Shown in pieces: positions 7,532-16,775 of a DNA stretch of 62,890 nt. The stretch's first letter is position 1. The number at the start of each line of letters is the position of its first letter. The notes below the pieces were generated by a model. That model was not told the DNA's origin. It searched no databases and was given only the letters and a program-made list of their open reading frames with translations. Both the position numbers and the translations under genes were made by a program. Source of the DNA: Acidimicrobiales bacterium (lineage in GTDB: Bacteria > Actinomycetota > Acidimicrobiia > Acidimicrobiales > DATDAH01); contig JAEUJM010000010.1 of the NCBI GenBank assembly GCA_016794585.1, positions 1 to 62,890 on the forward strand. Direction: 5' to 3'.

Positions 7532-10500
7532 TCAGGGGTGGTGCAGGGCGGCATTCGCGGTGGCGACGCCGCCGCCGGTGACGGTGACGGGGGTGCCGCC
7601 GTCGTAGGTGGGGCTGTTGTTGAAGTACTCCTGGGTGCGACCGCCCACCGGATCGACGTAGGTGACCCGGTAAGTGCCGGCCGGGAGGCCGCTGATGGTG
7701 AACGTCCCGGTGCCCGAGGTCACGGTGCCGCCGGCGATGCCCGAGCTGCCGATGGCGAACACCCACGCGTCCCCCACTGCGAACCCCGAGGTGTCATCGG
7801 TGACCGTCCCGGTGATCGAGCCGTTGCGGCGATCGAGCTGGGCGTTGGTCGCCGCGGGCGCGGTCACGGTCGCGGCGTCGGCGATGCCGAAGTACGGCTC
7901 GTTGTCGTGCCATTCCATGTCGTGGAGGCCGGTCGAGTCGACGAACTGCAACCGGTACTGCGCCTGGTTGGTCACGTTCAGGCTGTACTGGCCGAACGCG
8001 TTGGTGAGGCCCGCGACCGCGAGGCCGAAGTCCGCGGCCCGGGAGGCCAGCACCATCACCCCGGGCAGCGGCGTGCCCGTGCCCGCTTCGGTGACGGTGC
8101 CGGTGAGCAACGCACCGCCCGGGGTCGTCGCCTGCGCGCCGAGCGAGTTGCTCGCCGTGGTGGTGGCGCCGGCGGACACGACGACCGGCGTCGAGGTCTG
8201 GACGTTGAAGGCATTCGAGAAGAACTCCGGCCGGTGCGCACCGGCCGGATCGACGTACGCGACGAAGTGGTTGCCCGTGCGCAGGTTGGCCAGCGAGAAC
8301 TGCCCCGACCCGTTCGCGACCGCGCCGATCTCCGGCGCCCCCGTGGCCCCGTCGAGCGCGACGACCCACCCGCCGGCAAGTGCCCCCGCAGGGCTGTCCT
8401 TGCTGATGGTGCCGGCGACCGTGCCCCGCAGCGACGCCAGCGTGGGGTCCTTGTCGATCATCACGCCGGTGGTCACCGTCACCAGGTTCGGCGTCGGCGA
8501 GCCGAAGAAGCCGGCCTGGCGGGTGCCCGAGGGATCGATGACGTACAGGTAGTACGAGCCCTGGGGCACCTGGGCGCTGTAGTTGCCGCTGGCGTCCGCG
8601 GCTCCACCGCCGACGATCGAGAAGTTGCTGGTGTTGAGCACCGCCACCATCGCGCCCGCGACCGGCGTACCCGTCCCGGCCTGGGTGACCGTGCCCGACA
8701 CCCCCGTCGGCGCCGGCGCCGCCGGCAGCGTCCAGTTCAGGGTGACGGCGCCCTTGTTGGCGGCGTAGCCGTCGACGGCGATGCGATAGGTCGTGCCCTG
8801 GACCACCTGGAACTGCACCTTGCTCTGCAACGAAGTAGAGCAGGTGTTCGACGGGGCGTCGTCGTTCGACGCGACCTGGGTCAGTGCGTTGACCGCCGAG
8901 CCCGTGTAGGCGGCGAGGACGGTGTCGTAGCCGCTGTTGCAGGTGGTCATCGTCGCCGTCCCCGCTCCGGCGGCAGTGAAAGCGAACCAGATCGACGCCG
9001 TCCCGGCGAAGTTGCCGCAGGCCGTCTGTGCCACTTGGCCGTGGCAGGGCTCACCGGTCTGGCGGGTGGCGCTCGCGGTGCTCCCGGTCGTCGTCCCGCT
9101 CGTGCCGCTGATGGTGGCGGCGTTGGCGAAGTTGTCGTTGGCCGGCGGCGTCGGGATCATCTCGGTGGCGGTGACGGCCTTGGCCACCTGGGTGCAGTCG
9201 GCGACGGTGATGCCGACCACGCCGATGAGGTTGGTGCACGCCTGGTTGAGCGCGTTGCCGAGGGCGGCGTAGTCGCTGCCGCTCGTCAGGAGGTTCACCT
9301 GCGCCTCGTAGTAGATCCGTCCGACCTTGGTCATGCCGATGCCGGTGATGGTCTGTCCGTTGAACGCGGCGGCGGTCCCGTCGGTCATCAGGAACGCGGC
9401 CTTGTTGTTGATGCCGCTGTTGATGTGGACGCCGCCGTAGTCGCCGGCGGGGGTGTTGGGCAGCACCTGGAACGTCGACATGCGATCGGGGTCGCCGAAC
9501 GCCGGTGGGTTCTCCATGTCCCGGATGGCGCCGATCGGCGCCGGCAGGTCCTCCCCCATCAACCAGCGGCTCTCGGGTGTGTCCGTGTCGAACGTGCTGT
9601 TGTGGGTGAGGTCGACGAACTCTCCGAAGACGTCGGACAGCGACTCGTTGATGGCCCCGGACTGGTTGGCGTAGATGAGGCCGGACTCGTACTCGGTGAC
9701 CCCGTGGGTGAGCTCGTGACCGACCACGTCGTCGGCGCCGGCGAAGGTGTCGCCGTACACCATCTGAGAGCCGTCCCAGAAGGCGTTCTGATAGGGGCAC
9801 CCCTCGCCGGTCGGGCAGTGCCGCACGGTCGACTTCAGCGTCATCCCCGCGCCGTTGATGCTGTCGCGGCTGAAGTTGGCGAAGTAGTAGTCGTAGGTGG
9901 CGCCGCTCAGCTCGTAGGCCCGGTCGACCTCGGTGATGCCGGTGGCCCCTTGACCTTCGGAGCGCACCACCGGCGCGGCACCGTTGGGGCAGGTGTACGC
10001 CTCACCCTGGACGTTCTCGTTGTCGCAGACCTGGCGGGTCCGGGCCTCCATGAGCCGTGTGAAGGTGGTGGCGACTGCGCCGGTGTGTGCGTCGACGAGC
10101 ACCTCCACCCGCACCGGGGTGACGTCGGAGCGCACCTCCGTGCGGTACACGAGGCGGCGCGCGCCCGCGGGCTCGTCGACCAGGGTCGGGTCGTACACCC
10201 ACAGCTCGGGCTCGCTCGCGGCAAGGAGCTCCACGCTGACGCCGGCGTCGCCGGCCACCCGGCTCCGTGCGGTCTCGGCGGCCGCGGCGGCCGGGACCGT
10301 CGGCTCCGGGTCGATGGCGTCGCCGGTGCTCAGTTCGCCGGCCGCCGAGCGGACCTTGCCACCGGGGGCCACCTGGACGTTGAGCTCACCGGCCAGGACC
10401 GGGACGCCCGCCTCGAGCTGCTGGTAGTGGACGGCCTTGCCGCCCGCGCCCATCGGGGTGGCCCGGTCGACGGTCAGATCATCGGCGGGCTCGGTCTCAC

Positions 10501-10819
10501 CGAACGCGGCGCCGTACTGCTCCACGAAAGCCTGGGCGGCGCGGCGGGGCGTCGTGCCCGCCCCGTCGACGGGGAGCGCCTGACCGGCCGGGGCGCCGAC
10601 CGCGGTGACCGGTTCCCCGGGCGCCTGTGCCACGTCGCCGCCGACCGAGGCCGCCGCCAACTCGAGCTGCGCCGCGGGGGAGGTGCTCTCGGGCTTCGGC
10701 GGCCGCTGGGCACCCGCCGGCGCGCCGCCGGCGAGGGGCCCGGACGCGGCGAGCAGTGCCGCGACGACGAGCAGGGCGGCACGGCGGGGACCGCGGCGAG
10801 GGGTGTGAGCTGCGTGCAT
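7532..10819 (-). CDS. Secreted M4-family (thermolysin-like) metalloprotease with carboxypeptidase-regulatory-like repeats
   Basis: 1095 residues from ATG 10819. Residues 1-37 are a Sec signal peptide ending near GAPAGAQ. A propeptide follows (FTP/PepSY-like, about 70-255), then the M4 catalytic domain (about 265-570). Zinc ligands His368, Glu369 and His372 (HELTH) and Glu392 (NESLSD) are intact, as is the transition-state His465 (GGVHINSG). Residues about 575-710 resemble a bacterial pre-peptidase or lectin-like beta domain. Four CarboxypepD_reg-like beta-sandwich repeats, each opening with GTVTxAGTGTP or a related GTVT/GTI motif, fill the C-terminal 380 residues. It is probably secreted as an autoprocessed zymogen; the repeats may bind cell wall or polysaccharide. 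Confidence 0.93.
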   Translation of the reverse strand: MHAAHTPRRGPRRAALLVVAALLAASGPLAGGAPAGAQRPPKPESTSPAAQLELAAASVGGDVAQAPGEPVTAVGAPAGQALPVDGAGTTPRRAAQAFVEQYGAAFGETEPADDLTVDRATPMGAGGKAVHYQQLEAGVPVLAGELNVQVAPGGKVRSAAGELSTGDAIDPEPTVPAAAAAETARSRVAGDAGVSVELLAASEPELWVYDPTLVDEPAGARRLVYRTEVRSDVTPVRVEVLVDAHTGAVATTFTRLMEARTRQVCDNENVQGEAYTCPNGAAPVVRSEGQGATGITEVDRAYELSGATYDYYFANFSRDSINGAGMTLKSTVRHCPTGEGCPYQNAFWDGSQMVYGDTFAGADDVVGHELTHGVTEYESGLIYANQSGAINESLSDVFGEFVDLTHNSTFDTDTPESRWLMGEDLPAPIGAIRDMENPPAFGDPDRMSTFQVLPNTPAGDYGGVHINSGINNKAAFLMTDGTAAAFNGQTITGIGMTKVGRIYYEAQVNLLTSGSDYAALGNALNQACTNLIGVVGITVADCTQVAKAVTATEMIPTPPANDNFANAATISGTSGTTTGSTASATRQTGEPCHGQVAQTACGNFAGTASIWFAFTAAGAGTATMTTCNSGYDTVLAAYTGSAVNALTQVASNDDAPSNTCSTSLQSKVQFQVVQGTTYRIAVDGYAANKGAVTLNWTLPAAPAPTGVSGTVTQAGTGTPVAGAMVAVLNTSNFSIVGGGAADASGNYSAQVPQGSYYLYVIDPSGTRQAGFFGSPTPNLVTVTTGVMIDKDPTLASLRGTVAGTISKDSPAGALAGGWVVALDGATGAPEIGAVANGSGQFSLANLRTGNHFVAYVDPAGAHRPEFFSNAFNVQTSTPVVVSAGATTTASNSLGAQATTPGGALLTGTVTEAGTGTPLPGVMVLASRAADFGLAVAGLTNAFGQYSLNVTNQAQYRLQFVDSTGLHDMEWHDNEPYFGIADAATVTAPAATNAQLDRRNGSITGTVTDDTSGFAVGDAWVFAIGSSGIAGGTVTSGTGTFTISGLPAGTYRVTYVDPVGGRTQEYFNNSPTYDGGTPVTVTGGGVATANAALHHP

Positions 10820-10959
10820 GGAGGCCTTCCGCCGTCGGACCGGTCCTACCACCACGACGCCCGCCACAGGCCGGGCCCGGCACCCTGTGACGCGGCGAGG
10901 CTACCGGAGCGCCGCTCTGAGGGACAGGACGGCGGGACCGCGCAGGAGGCCAGGCGCAG

Positions 10960-12423
10960 CTACGTCGACCAGACCACCGATTTCAGCTCGCTGTAGGCGT
11001 GGAGGCCGAACGAGCCGCCGTCGCGGCCCACGCCGCTCATCTTGAACCCACCGAAGGGTGCCTCGTGGTTGCGCTGGGCGGTGTTCACCCCCACGTTGCC
11101 GCTGCGCAGCTCGCCCGCCACCCGGTAGGCACGGGCGGTGTCGCCCGCCCACACGTAGTCGTAGAGGCCGAAGGCGGTGCCGTTGGCCAGGGCGATGCCC
11201 TCCTCCTCGGCGTCGAAGGGAACGGCCACCACCACCGGCCCGAACACCTCGTCCTGGAAGATGGGCATGTCGGCGGTGCCGTCGGCGAGCAGCGTCGGGG
11301 GGACGTACCACCCGGTGTCAGGCAGCGCGGTCTCGCCGCCGGCCACCAGGCGGGCGCCGGCCTCCACACCGCCGGCGATGTGGCCCCGCACCCGGTCGCG
11401 GTGCGCCCGGGTGATCAGCGGCCCCACGACGGTGTCGCGCTCGAGGGGGTCACCCACCTTCAGGTAGCCGGCGTACTTGGCGAGGCGCTCGACCACCTCG
11501 TCGTAGACGCCACGCTGCACCAACACCCGGGTGGGTGCGGTGCAGATCTGGCCGGAGTGGAAGGCCCAGGTGCTTCCGGTGCCAGCGACGGCGGCGTCGA
11601 GGTCGGCGTCGTCGAAGATGAGACTGGCCCCCTTGCCCCCGAGCTCGAGCAGCAGGCGGGTCATGGTGCGGGCACCCACCTCGGTGATGCGCACGCCGAC
11701 GCCGGTGCTCCCCGTGAACGACACCATGTCGACATCGGGCGAGGCCACCAGCGCCTCGGCCGGCGCCGGCGACGAGGACGTGACCAGGTTGACCACACCG
11801 GGCGGGACGCCGGCCTCGGCCATGAGCTCCACCAGCATCGCCACCGCCAGCGGATCCTGCGGGGCGGGCTTCACCACCACGGTGTTGCCCATGGCGAGCG
11901 CCGGGCAGATCTTGCCGGCCATGTTGGTGAGCGGGAAGTTGAACGAGGTGATGGCCGTGACCACCCCGACGGGCTCGCGCCGGGCCTCGGCGCTGATCAG
12001 CCCGCCGGGCGCCAGCGCGGTGGCGCGCGACTCCCCCGCGGGGATGAGGATCTCCCGCGGCTCGAGCGCACCCTTGGCGTAGCGGCGGAAGCGCACCTCC
12101 GCCTGCGGGATCTGCATCGTCTTGGTGACCCGCATGGTGGCGCCCGTCTCGGCCTGGACGACGGGAACGAGCTCGTCGCGACGCTCCGCTAGCAGGTCGG
12201 CGACGCGGACCATGATCGCGGCCCGCTCCTCGGGGGAGGTCCGGGACCAGGCAGGGAACGCCTCGGCGGCGGCAGCCGCCGCCGCCCGGGCGTCGTCCTC
12301 CGATGCGTCGGCCACGAGGCCCACCACCGCCTCGGTGGACGGGTTGACCACCTCATAGGTGCCGGCCGAGCCCTCGACCCAGGCGCCACCGATGTAGAGC
12401 TTCGTCGGCTCGGGCACGAGCAT
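10960..12423 (-). CDS. NAD(P)-dependent aldehyde dehydrogenase
   Basis: 487 residues from ATG 12423 (GGGAGGG about 7 bases upstream; an ATG at 12441 lacks this). All landmarks of the family are present: cofactor-binding Asn162 (SFNFPL) and Lys185, the FTGSTGVG glycine motif near 236-243, the general base Glu260 (LELGGK) and the nucleophile Cys294 (GQICTAP). It oxidises an aldehyde to the acid. It is the last gene of a four-gene operon, 21 bases after the P450. It would naturally finish a P450-initiated oxidation of an alkyl chain or alcohol. Confidence 0.93.
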   Translation of the reverse strand: MLVPEPTKLYIGGAWVEGSAGTYEVVNPSTEAVVGLVADASEDDARAAAAAAAEAFPAWSRTSPEERAAIMVRVADLLAERRDELVPVVQAETGATMRVTKTMQIPQAEVRFRRYAKGALEPREILIPAGESRATALAPGGLISAEARREPVGVVTAITSFNFPLTNMAGKICPALAMGNTVVVKPAPQDPLAVAMLVELMAEAGVPPGVVNLVTSSSPAPAEALVASPDVDMVSFTGSTGVGVRITEVGARTMTRLLLELGGKGASLIFDDADLDAAVAGTGSTWAFHSGQICTAPTRVLVQRGVYDEVVERLAKYAGYLKVGDPLERDTVVGPLITRAHRDRVRGHIAGGVEAGARLVAGGETALPDTGWYVPPTLLADGTADMPIFQDEVFGPVVVAVPFDAEEEGIALANGTAFGLYDYVWAGDTARAYRVAGELRSGNVGVNTAQRNHEAPFGGFKMSGVGRDGGSFGLHAYSELKSVVWST

Positions 12424-12444
12424 GGTGCCGCCCTCCCCCATGGC

Positions 12445-13683
12445 TCAGGCCGCCTCGATGGGCGTGAACGTCGCGGGCAGGTGCTGGAGCGCGATCACGA
12501 GGCCGGACGGCGCCCGGACCCGGCTGGCCCCCTCGGGCACCGAAATGTCGGGCAGGCGCTTGAACAGCTCCTCGAAGACCGTCTTGACCTCGAGCCGGGC
12601 CAGGTTGGCACCGAGGCAGAAGTGAGGGCCGATGCCGAAGGCCAGGTGGGGGTTCGGGTCCCGGTCGAGGATCAGCCCGTCGGCGTTGTCGAACACCGAG
12701 GCGTCCCGGTTGGCCGACTGGTAGAGCATCAGCACCTCGTCGCCGGCCTTCAGCTGCACCCCGCGACGCTCGTGGTCCTCGGTGACCGTGCGGGTGAAGC
12801 CGATGACCGGGCTGACCCAGCGGATCAGCTCGTCCACCGCCAGGTCCACGAAGTGCTCGTCGTCGAGATGGTCGACCAGCCGCTGGCGCTCCTCAGGGAA
12901 GCGGCTCAGGGCGAGCATGCCGCCGGTGATCGCGTTGCGGGTCGTCTCGTTGCCGGCGATCAGGAGCACCGTGAGGAACAGATTGAGCTCGTCGTCACCC
13001 ATGGGGTCCCGGCCGACGGGCTCGCCGTCGAGGTTCGTGAACTCCTCGTGGCCCAGCTCGCCCTCGTCGAACTTGGTGACCAGCACCGAGATGAGGTCGT
13101 CCTTCGGCGCCTTGCGACGCTCCGCGATGAGCTCGGCGCACATCAGGTTGTATTCGATGAACGCCTCGGTGGCACCGAGGAGGACCGGGTCCTCGGGGTC
13201 GGTGTGCCCGTCGCCCGCCATCATCTGGTCCGACCATCGGTACATCTTCAGGCGGGTCTCGGGATCGAGCCCCATGAGCTCGCAGATCACGATGAGGGGC
13301 ACGTGGATGGCGAAGTCCTCGACGAAGTCGATCTCGCCCTTCTGGCCGATGTCGTCGATGATCTGGTTGCTCAGCTCACGGATGTGGGGGGTGAGCTCGC
13401 GCACCCGACGGGGCGTGAAGCCGCGGTTGATCATGCGACGCTGGCGGGTGTGCTCGGGGTCGTCCTCGCACAGCAGCGACAGCGGCGCCTTCAGCTTCGG
13501 GCGCACCCCGTTGCTGGTGATGTAGCGGGCGGGATCACGAGAGATCTCGAAGACGTCGTCGTAGCGCGACGCCACCCACAGATTGTTGGTCTCGTCCCGG
13601 TACAAGGTGTCCTGCTCGCGCAGCCACCGGTACGCGTCCCAGGGGTCGTCGTAGAAGTCGGGATCGCAGAGGTCGAGTTGCAT
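12445..13683 (-). CDS. Cytochrome P450 (bacterial class I)
   Basis: 412 residues from ATG 13683. The I-helix oxygen-activation motif AGNETTR is at 243-249, the ExxR pair is Glu285/Arg288 (ELIRW), and the haem loop FGIGPHFCLGANLAR carries the ligand Cys356. There is no membrane anchor, so it is soluble and needs separate ferredoxin and reductase partners, none of which is encoded nearby. The HFCLGANLAR loop resembles actinobacterial P450s that hydroxylate steroid side chains and fatty acids (CYP125/CYP142/CYP124-like). With the KstR-like site upstream of the operon, this supports a lipid or sterol substrate, but the subfamily cannot be settled by eye. Confidence 0.93.
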   Translation of the reverse strand: MQLDLCDPDFYDDPWDAYRWLREQDTLYRDETNNLWVASRYDDVFEISRDPARYITSNGVRPKLKAPLSLLCEDDPEHTRQRRMINRGFTPRRVRELTPHIRELSNQIIDDIGQKGEIDFVEDFAIHVPLIVICELMGLDPETRLKMYRWSDQMMAGDGHTDPEDPVLLGATEAFIEYNLMCAELIAERRKAPKDDLISVLVTKFDEGELGHEEFTNLDGEPVGRDPMGDDELNLFLTVLLIAGNETTRNAITGGMLALSRFPEERQRLVDHLDDEHFVDLAVDELIRWVSPVIGFTRTVTEDHERRGVQLKAGDEVLMLYQSANRDASVFDNADGLILDRDPNPHLAFGIGPHFCLGANLARLEVKTVFEELFKRLPDISVPEGASRVRAPSGLVIALQHLPATFTPIEAA

Positions 13684-13695
13684 GATGGGGGCCCT

Positions 13696-15429
13696 TCAGC
13701 GGTTGGCGCCGGGAACGGCGACGGTCTCGGTGTCACGACCGGAGCGCAGCAGCGAACCGGACAGCGTGTCGGTGGCCTCGCCGTCGACCACGGCCGCCAC
13801 ACCGTTGACGAAGACGCGGACGATGCCGTCGGCGCCGGCGTACAGCCGCTCGCTGTCGGCGGGCAGGTCGGCCACCTTGCGGACCCGGTGGGCGGCGATG
13901 GTGGCGGGATCGAAGAGCACCAGGTCGGCGTGCCAGCCCTCGGCGACGCGGCCGCGCTCCGTGAGGCCGAACAGGCGGGCGGGCACGTCGGTCATGGCGT
14001 GCACGGCCCGCTCCAGCGACAGCAGCTGGCGACCCCGCAGGCAGTCGGCCAGGAACGCCGTCGGGTAGGTCGAGCCCAGCATGCGGTCGAGGTGGGCGCC
14101 GGCGTCCGAGCCGCCGACCATGGCGCGGCCCGAGTCGATGAGCCCCATGCGCAGCTCCCAACTGGCCAGGTCGTCCTCGGGCGGCAGCGGCCACAGGACG
14201 GTCCGCAGGTCGTCGGCGAGCACGATGTCGACCAGCGTGTCGAAGGGGCTCGCCCCCCGCTCCTCGGCGATGTCGCCGACACGGCGGCCTTCGAGCGCCT
14301 TGTTCTCGGGCGCGTACGTGTCGCCGATCTCGTACTTGGCCCATCCGCTGAGCCGCTTGAGGACGCCGGCCTCATCGGATCTGGCCGCCTCCTGCATCCG
14401 TCGGCGCACCTCGGGGTCGCGCAGCTTCTCCATGCGCTCGGACACCGGCAGGGTGAGGATGGTGTCCCAGTAGGGCATCAGGGTGAGGGCGCACCGGGTG
14501 AGGAAGCTCATGTTCATGGGCACGAGCGTCGGCATCGTGAGCGCGACGACCCGGGCGCCGTTGGCCTCGGCGTGGCGGGAGGCCTCGAGCTGGCGCTCCA
14601 TCTCGCCCTCCGAGCGGGCGTCGACGGTGAGGACGTTCCAGTTCAGCGGGCGGCCGGCCGCCAGGGACATGGCCGTCAGGCGCTCGATCTCCTCGTCCGA
14701 GAACCCCTTGAGGCATCCGTCGGTGATGTACTCGAGGGTGGTGCCCTCGTGGTGGGAGACGACCTCGCACAGGGCGAGCACCTCGGCGGTGTCGGCCGAG
14801 CGCGACGGTATGGGCTTGCCGTCCCCGTCGTTGTGGGTGAACGACTGGGACGACGAGAAGCCCAGCGCGCCGGCGGCCAGCGCGTCGTCGAGCAGCGACC
14901 GCATGGCTTCCACGTCGGCGGGCTCGGCCGCGTTGCCCGAGCCCCGCTCCCCCATCACGTAGCGCCGCAGGGCGCAGTGGCCGACGAGGAACGCCGCGTT
15001 CACGCCGAGCGCGCCGTCGAGGTGGTCGAGGTACTCCGGGAAGCTCTCCCATCCACCGCCGACACCGGCGCGGAGCGCCTCGAGGGGCATTCCCTCCACC
15101 TCGGCCATCATCTCGAGGGTCCAGTCCACGTCCTCGGCGCGCAGCGGCGCGAGGGTGAAGCCGCAGTTGCCCGAGATCACGGTGGTCACGCCGTGGACGT
15201 TCGACGGCGAACCGTGCGGGTCCCAGAGGAGCTGGGCGTCGTAGTGCGTGTGCGGGTCGACGAAGCCGGGGCACAGCACCAGGCCCTCGCCGTCGATCAC
15301 CTCGGCGGCCTCCTCGTCGGTGGCGCCGACCACCGCGATGCGGCCGTCACGCAGGCCGACGTCGGCCACCCGGCCGGCGGCACCGGTGCCGTCGACCACC
15401 TTGGCGCCGCGGATCAGTACATCGAGCAC
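13696..15429 (-). CDS. D-aminoacylase-like amidohydrolase (N-acyl-D-amino-acid deacylase family)
   Basis: 577 residues from GTG 15429, with AGGAG about 9 bases upstream. The N-terminal beta-sandwich is followed by the amidohydrolase TIM barrel with HTH at 60-62 (FVDPHTHYDAQ), the bridging Cys89 (SGNCGF) typical of D-aminoacylases, and the late GGSDAGAH metal/catalytic Asp. The C-terminal strand region returns to the beta-sandwich (GRVAEGWHADLVLFDP). Family members hydrolyse N-acyl or other amide bonds using zinc. This longer version is frequent in actinobacterial lipid-catabolism clusters, where its true substrate is unknown. Second gene of the operon, 12 bases before the P450. Confidence 0.88.
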   Translation of the reverse strand: MLDVLIRGAKVVDGTGAAGRVADVGLRDGRIAVVGATDEEAAEVIDGEGLVLCPGFVDPHTHYDAQLLWDPHGSPSNVHGVTTVISGNCGFTLAPLRAEDVDWTLEMMAEVEGMPLEALRAGVGGGWESFPEYLDHLDGALGVNAAFLVGHCALRRYVMGERGSGNAAEPADVEAMRSLLDDALAAGALGFSSSQSFTHNDGDGKPIPSRSADTAEVLALCEVVSHHEGTTLEYITDGCLKGFSDEEIERLTAMSLAAGRPLNWNVLTVDARSEGEMERQLEASRHAEANGARVVALTMPTLVPMNMSFLTRCALTLMPYWDTILTLPVSERMEKLRDPEVRRRMQEAARSDEAGVLKRLSGWAKYEIGDTYAPENKALEGRRVGDIAEERGASPFDTLVDIVLADDLRTVLWPLPPEDDLASWELRMGLIDSGRAMVGGSDAGAHLDRMLGSTYPTAFLADCLRGRQLLSLERAVHAMTDVPARLFGLTERGRVAEGWHADLVLFDPATIAAHRVRKVADLPADSERLYAGADGIVRVFVNGVAAVVDGEATDTLSGSLLRSGRDTETVAVPGANR

Positions 15430-15490
15430 GTCGTGGAACTCCTACGGTTTGAGGCGAGCGGGTGTGGGGGACGCGGGCGGGAAGGCCCGC

Positions 15491-16690
15491 TCAGACGAGG
15501 TCGAGGCCGAGCAGGCGGATGGCGTTGCCCCGCACGAGGGCGTGCACCGTCTCGGCATCGAGGTGGGCCATCTGCTTCTCGGCCATCTCCTGACAGTCCG
15601 GCCACGTGCTGTCCGAGTGCGGGTAGTCCGTCTCGAACAGGAGCCGGTCGCTCCCGATGGCGGCCAGGGCGTCGGGGGTGAGACCGTGGTCGTCGTCGAA
15701 GAAGCAGCCGTACATCTGGCGGTGGAAGTAGGTGCTCGGGGGCAGCGGGACGGACTCGGCCACCCCGCCCCAGGCCCGGTTGCTCTCCCACACCTTGTCG
15801 GCGCGCTCGAGGATGTAGGGGATCCACCCGATCTGGCCCTCGGAGTAGGCGATCTCGAGGTTGGGGAAGCGCACGAGCACCCCGGACATCAAGAAGTCGA
15901 CCATCGAGGCCATGGCGTTGCCGAAGGTGAGCGACGAGGCGACGAGCGGGGGCGCGTCGGCCGACGTGGAGGGCATCCGCGACGACGACCCGATGTGCAC
16001 GTGCAGCGACACGCCCCGCTCGTCGCAGGCCGAGAAGAAGGGGTCCCAGAAGTCCGTGTGGATCGACGGGAGGCCGAGGTGGGCCGGGATCTCCGAGAAG
16101 GTGACGGCCCGCACCCCGCGGTCGGCGTTGCGCCGCACCTCGGCGGCGGCCAGCTCCGCGTCCCAGAGCGGGATGATGATGAGCGGCACGAGGCGGCCGC
16201 CGGAGTCGCCGCACCACTCCTCGACCATCCAGTCGTTGTAGGCCCGGATGCAGGCCAGGCCGAGGTCCTTGTCCTTGGCCTCGGTGAAGGTCTGGCCGCA
16301 GAAGCGCACGAAGGTCGACGGGAAGCACAGCTGGGCCTCGATGTGGCCCGTGTCCATGTCCTCGAGGCGGGCCTTCGGGTCCCAACAGCCCGGGCGCATC
16401 TCCTCGTAGGTGGTGGGGCTGACGGTGACCTCCGACCGGTCGTAGCCGACGGCCGACTCCACCCGGGTCCGGGGGATCATCAGGTGCTCGAAGCGCCACC
16501 AGTCGCAGGGGGTGCCGTCCTCGCCGAGCTCGAAGCTGAAGCGCCCGCCGACGTAGCCCATGTGGGTGCAGGCGTGACGCTCCACGCGCGGGCCCTCCGC
16601 CTTGAAGCGCTCGGGCAGGCGGTCCTGCCAGAGGTTGGGGGGCTCGATGACGTGGTCATCGACGGACACGATCCACGGGAAGTCCGGCAC
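15491..16690 (-). CDS. Amidohydrolase-2-family metal-dependent hydrolase
   Basis: 399 residues from GTG 16690. The family signature is seen at the N-terminus (SVDDHVIEPP), in the barrel (SLHVHIGSS) and near the C-terminus (ETDYPHSDSTWPDC). These correspond to the Asp/His ligands of a mononuclear zinc or manganese site in amidohydrolase-2 (ACMSD-like) decarboxylases and hydrolases. It is the first gene of the operon and has the KstR-like palindrome 22 bases upstream. Homologues are abundant in actinobacteria that degrade lipids and aromatics; whether it hydrolyses or decarboxylates cannot be told. Confidence 0.88.
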   Translation of the reverse strand: MPDFPWIVSVDDHVIEPPNLWQDRLPERFKAEGPRVERHACTHMGYVGGRFSFELGEDGTPCDWWRFEHLMIPRTRVESAVGYDRSEVTVSPTTYEEMRPGCWDPKARLEDMDTGHIEAQLCFPSTFVRFCGQTFTEAKDKDLGLACIRAYNDWMVEEWCGDSGGRLVPLIIIPLWDAELAAAEVRRNADRGVRAVTFSEIPAHLGLPSIHTDFWDPFFSACDERGVSLHVHIGSSSRMPSTSADAPPLVASSLTFGNAMASMVDFLMSGVLVRFPNLEIAYSEGQIGWIPYILERADKVWESNRAWGGVAESVPLPPSTYFHRQMYGCFFDDDHGLTPDALAAIGSDRLLFETDYPHSDSTWPDCQEMAEKQMAHLDAETVHALVRGNAIRLLGLDLV

Positions 16691-16711
16691 GCGGCGAACG
16701 TACGCAGAAAT

Positions 16712-16725
16712 TGAAACACGTTCTA
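16712..16725. promoter_or_regulatory. KstR-type palindromic operator upstream of the P450/amidohydrolase operon
   Basis: TGAAACACGTTCTA fits the published 14-base KstR consensus TnnAACnnGTTnnA exactly. It lies 22-35 bases upstream of the first gene of the operon, where a bound TetR-family repressor would block transcription. KstR controls cholesterol and other lipid catabolism in mycobacteria and rhodococci. Related TetR repressors recognise similar sites, so the actual regulator is not certain. No kstR gene is in the window. Confidence 0.6.
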
Positions 16726-16740
16726 GGGACCAAAGTCCCT
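16725..16740. repeat. Inverted repeat beside the KstR-like site
   Basis: AGGGAC-CAAA-GTCCCT is a perfect 6-bp inverted repeat that shares its first base with the end of the KstR-like palindrome. It lies between the pilin gene stop (16776) and the amidohydrolase start. It could be a weak terminator for the pilus operon or a second protein-binding site. Confidence 0.4.
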
Positions 16741-16775
16741 ACTTGGCGCCCCACCGGGGAGCCCGACGAGTCCGA

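Noticed and set aside
7538..10996. Long open frame on the + strand (over 1100 codons)
   Set aside because: It is the mirror of the M4 protease gene; the translation is Arg/Gly/Val-rich low-quality sequence with no domains, a common artefact at this GC content.
12481..15681. Long + strand open frame over the P450 and D-aminoacylase genes
   Set aside because: Shadow frame; the opposite strand carries clear P450 and amidohydrolase motifs.
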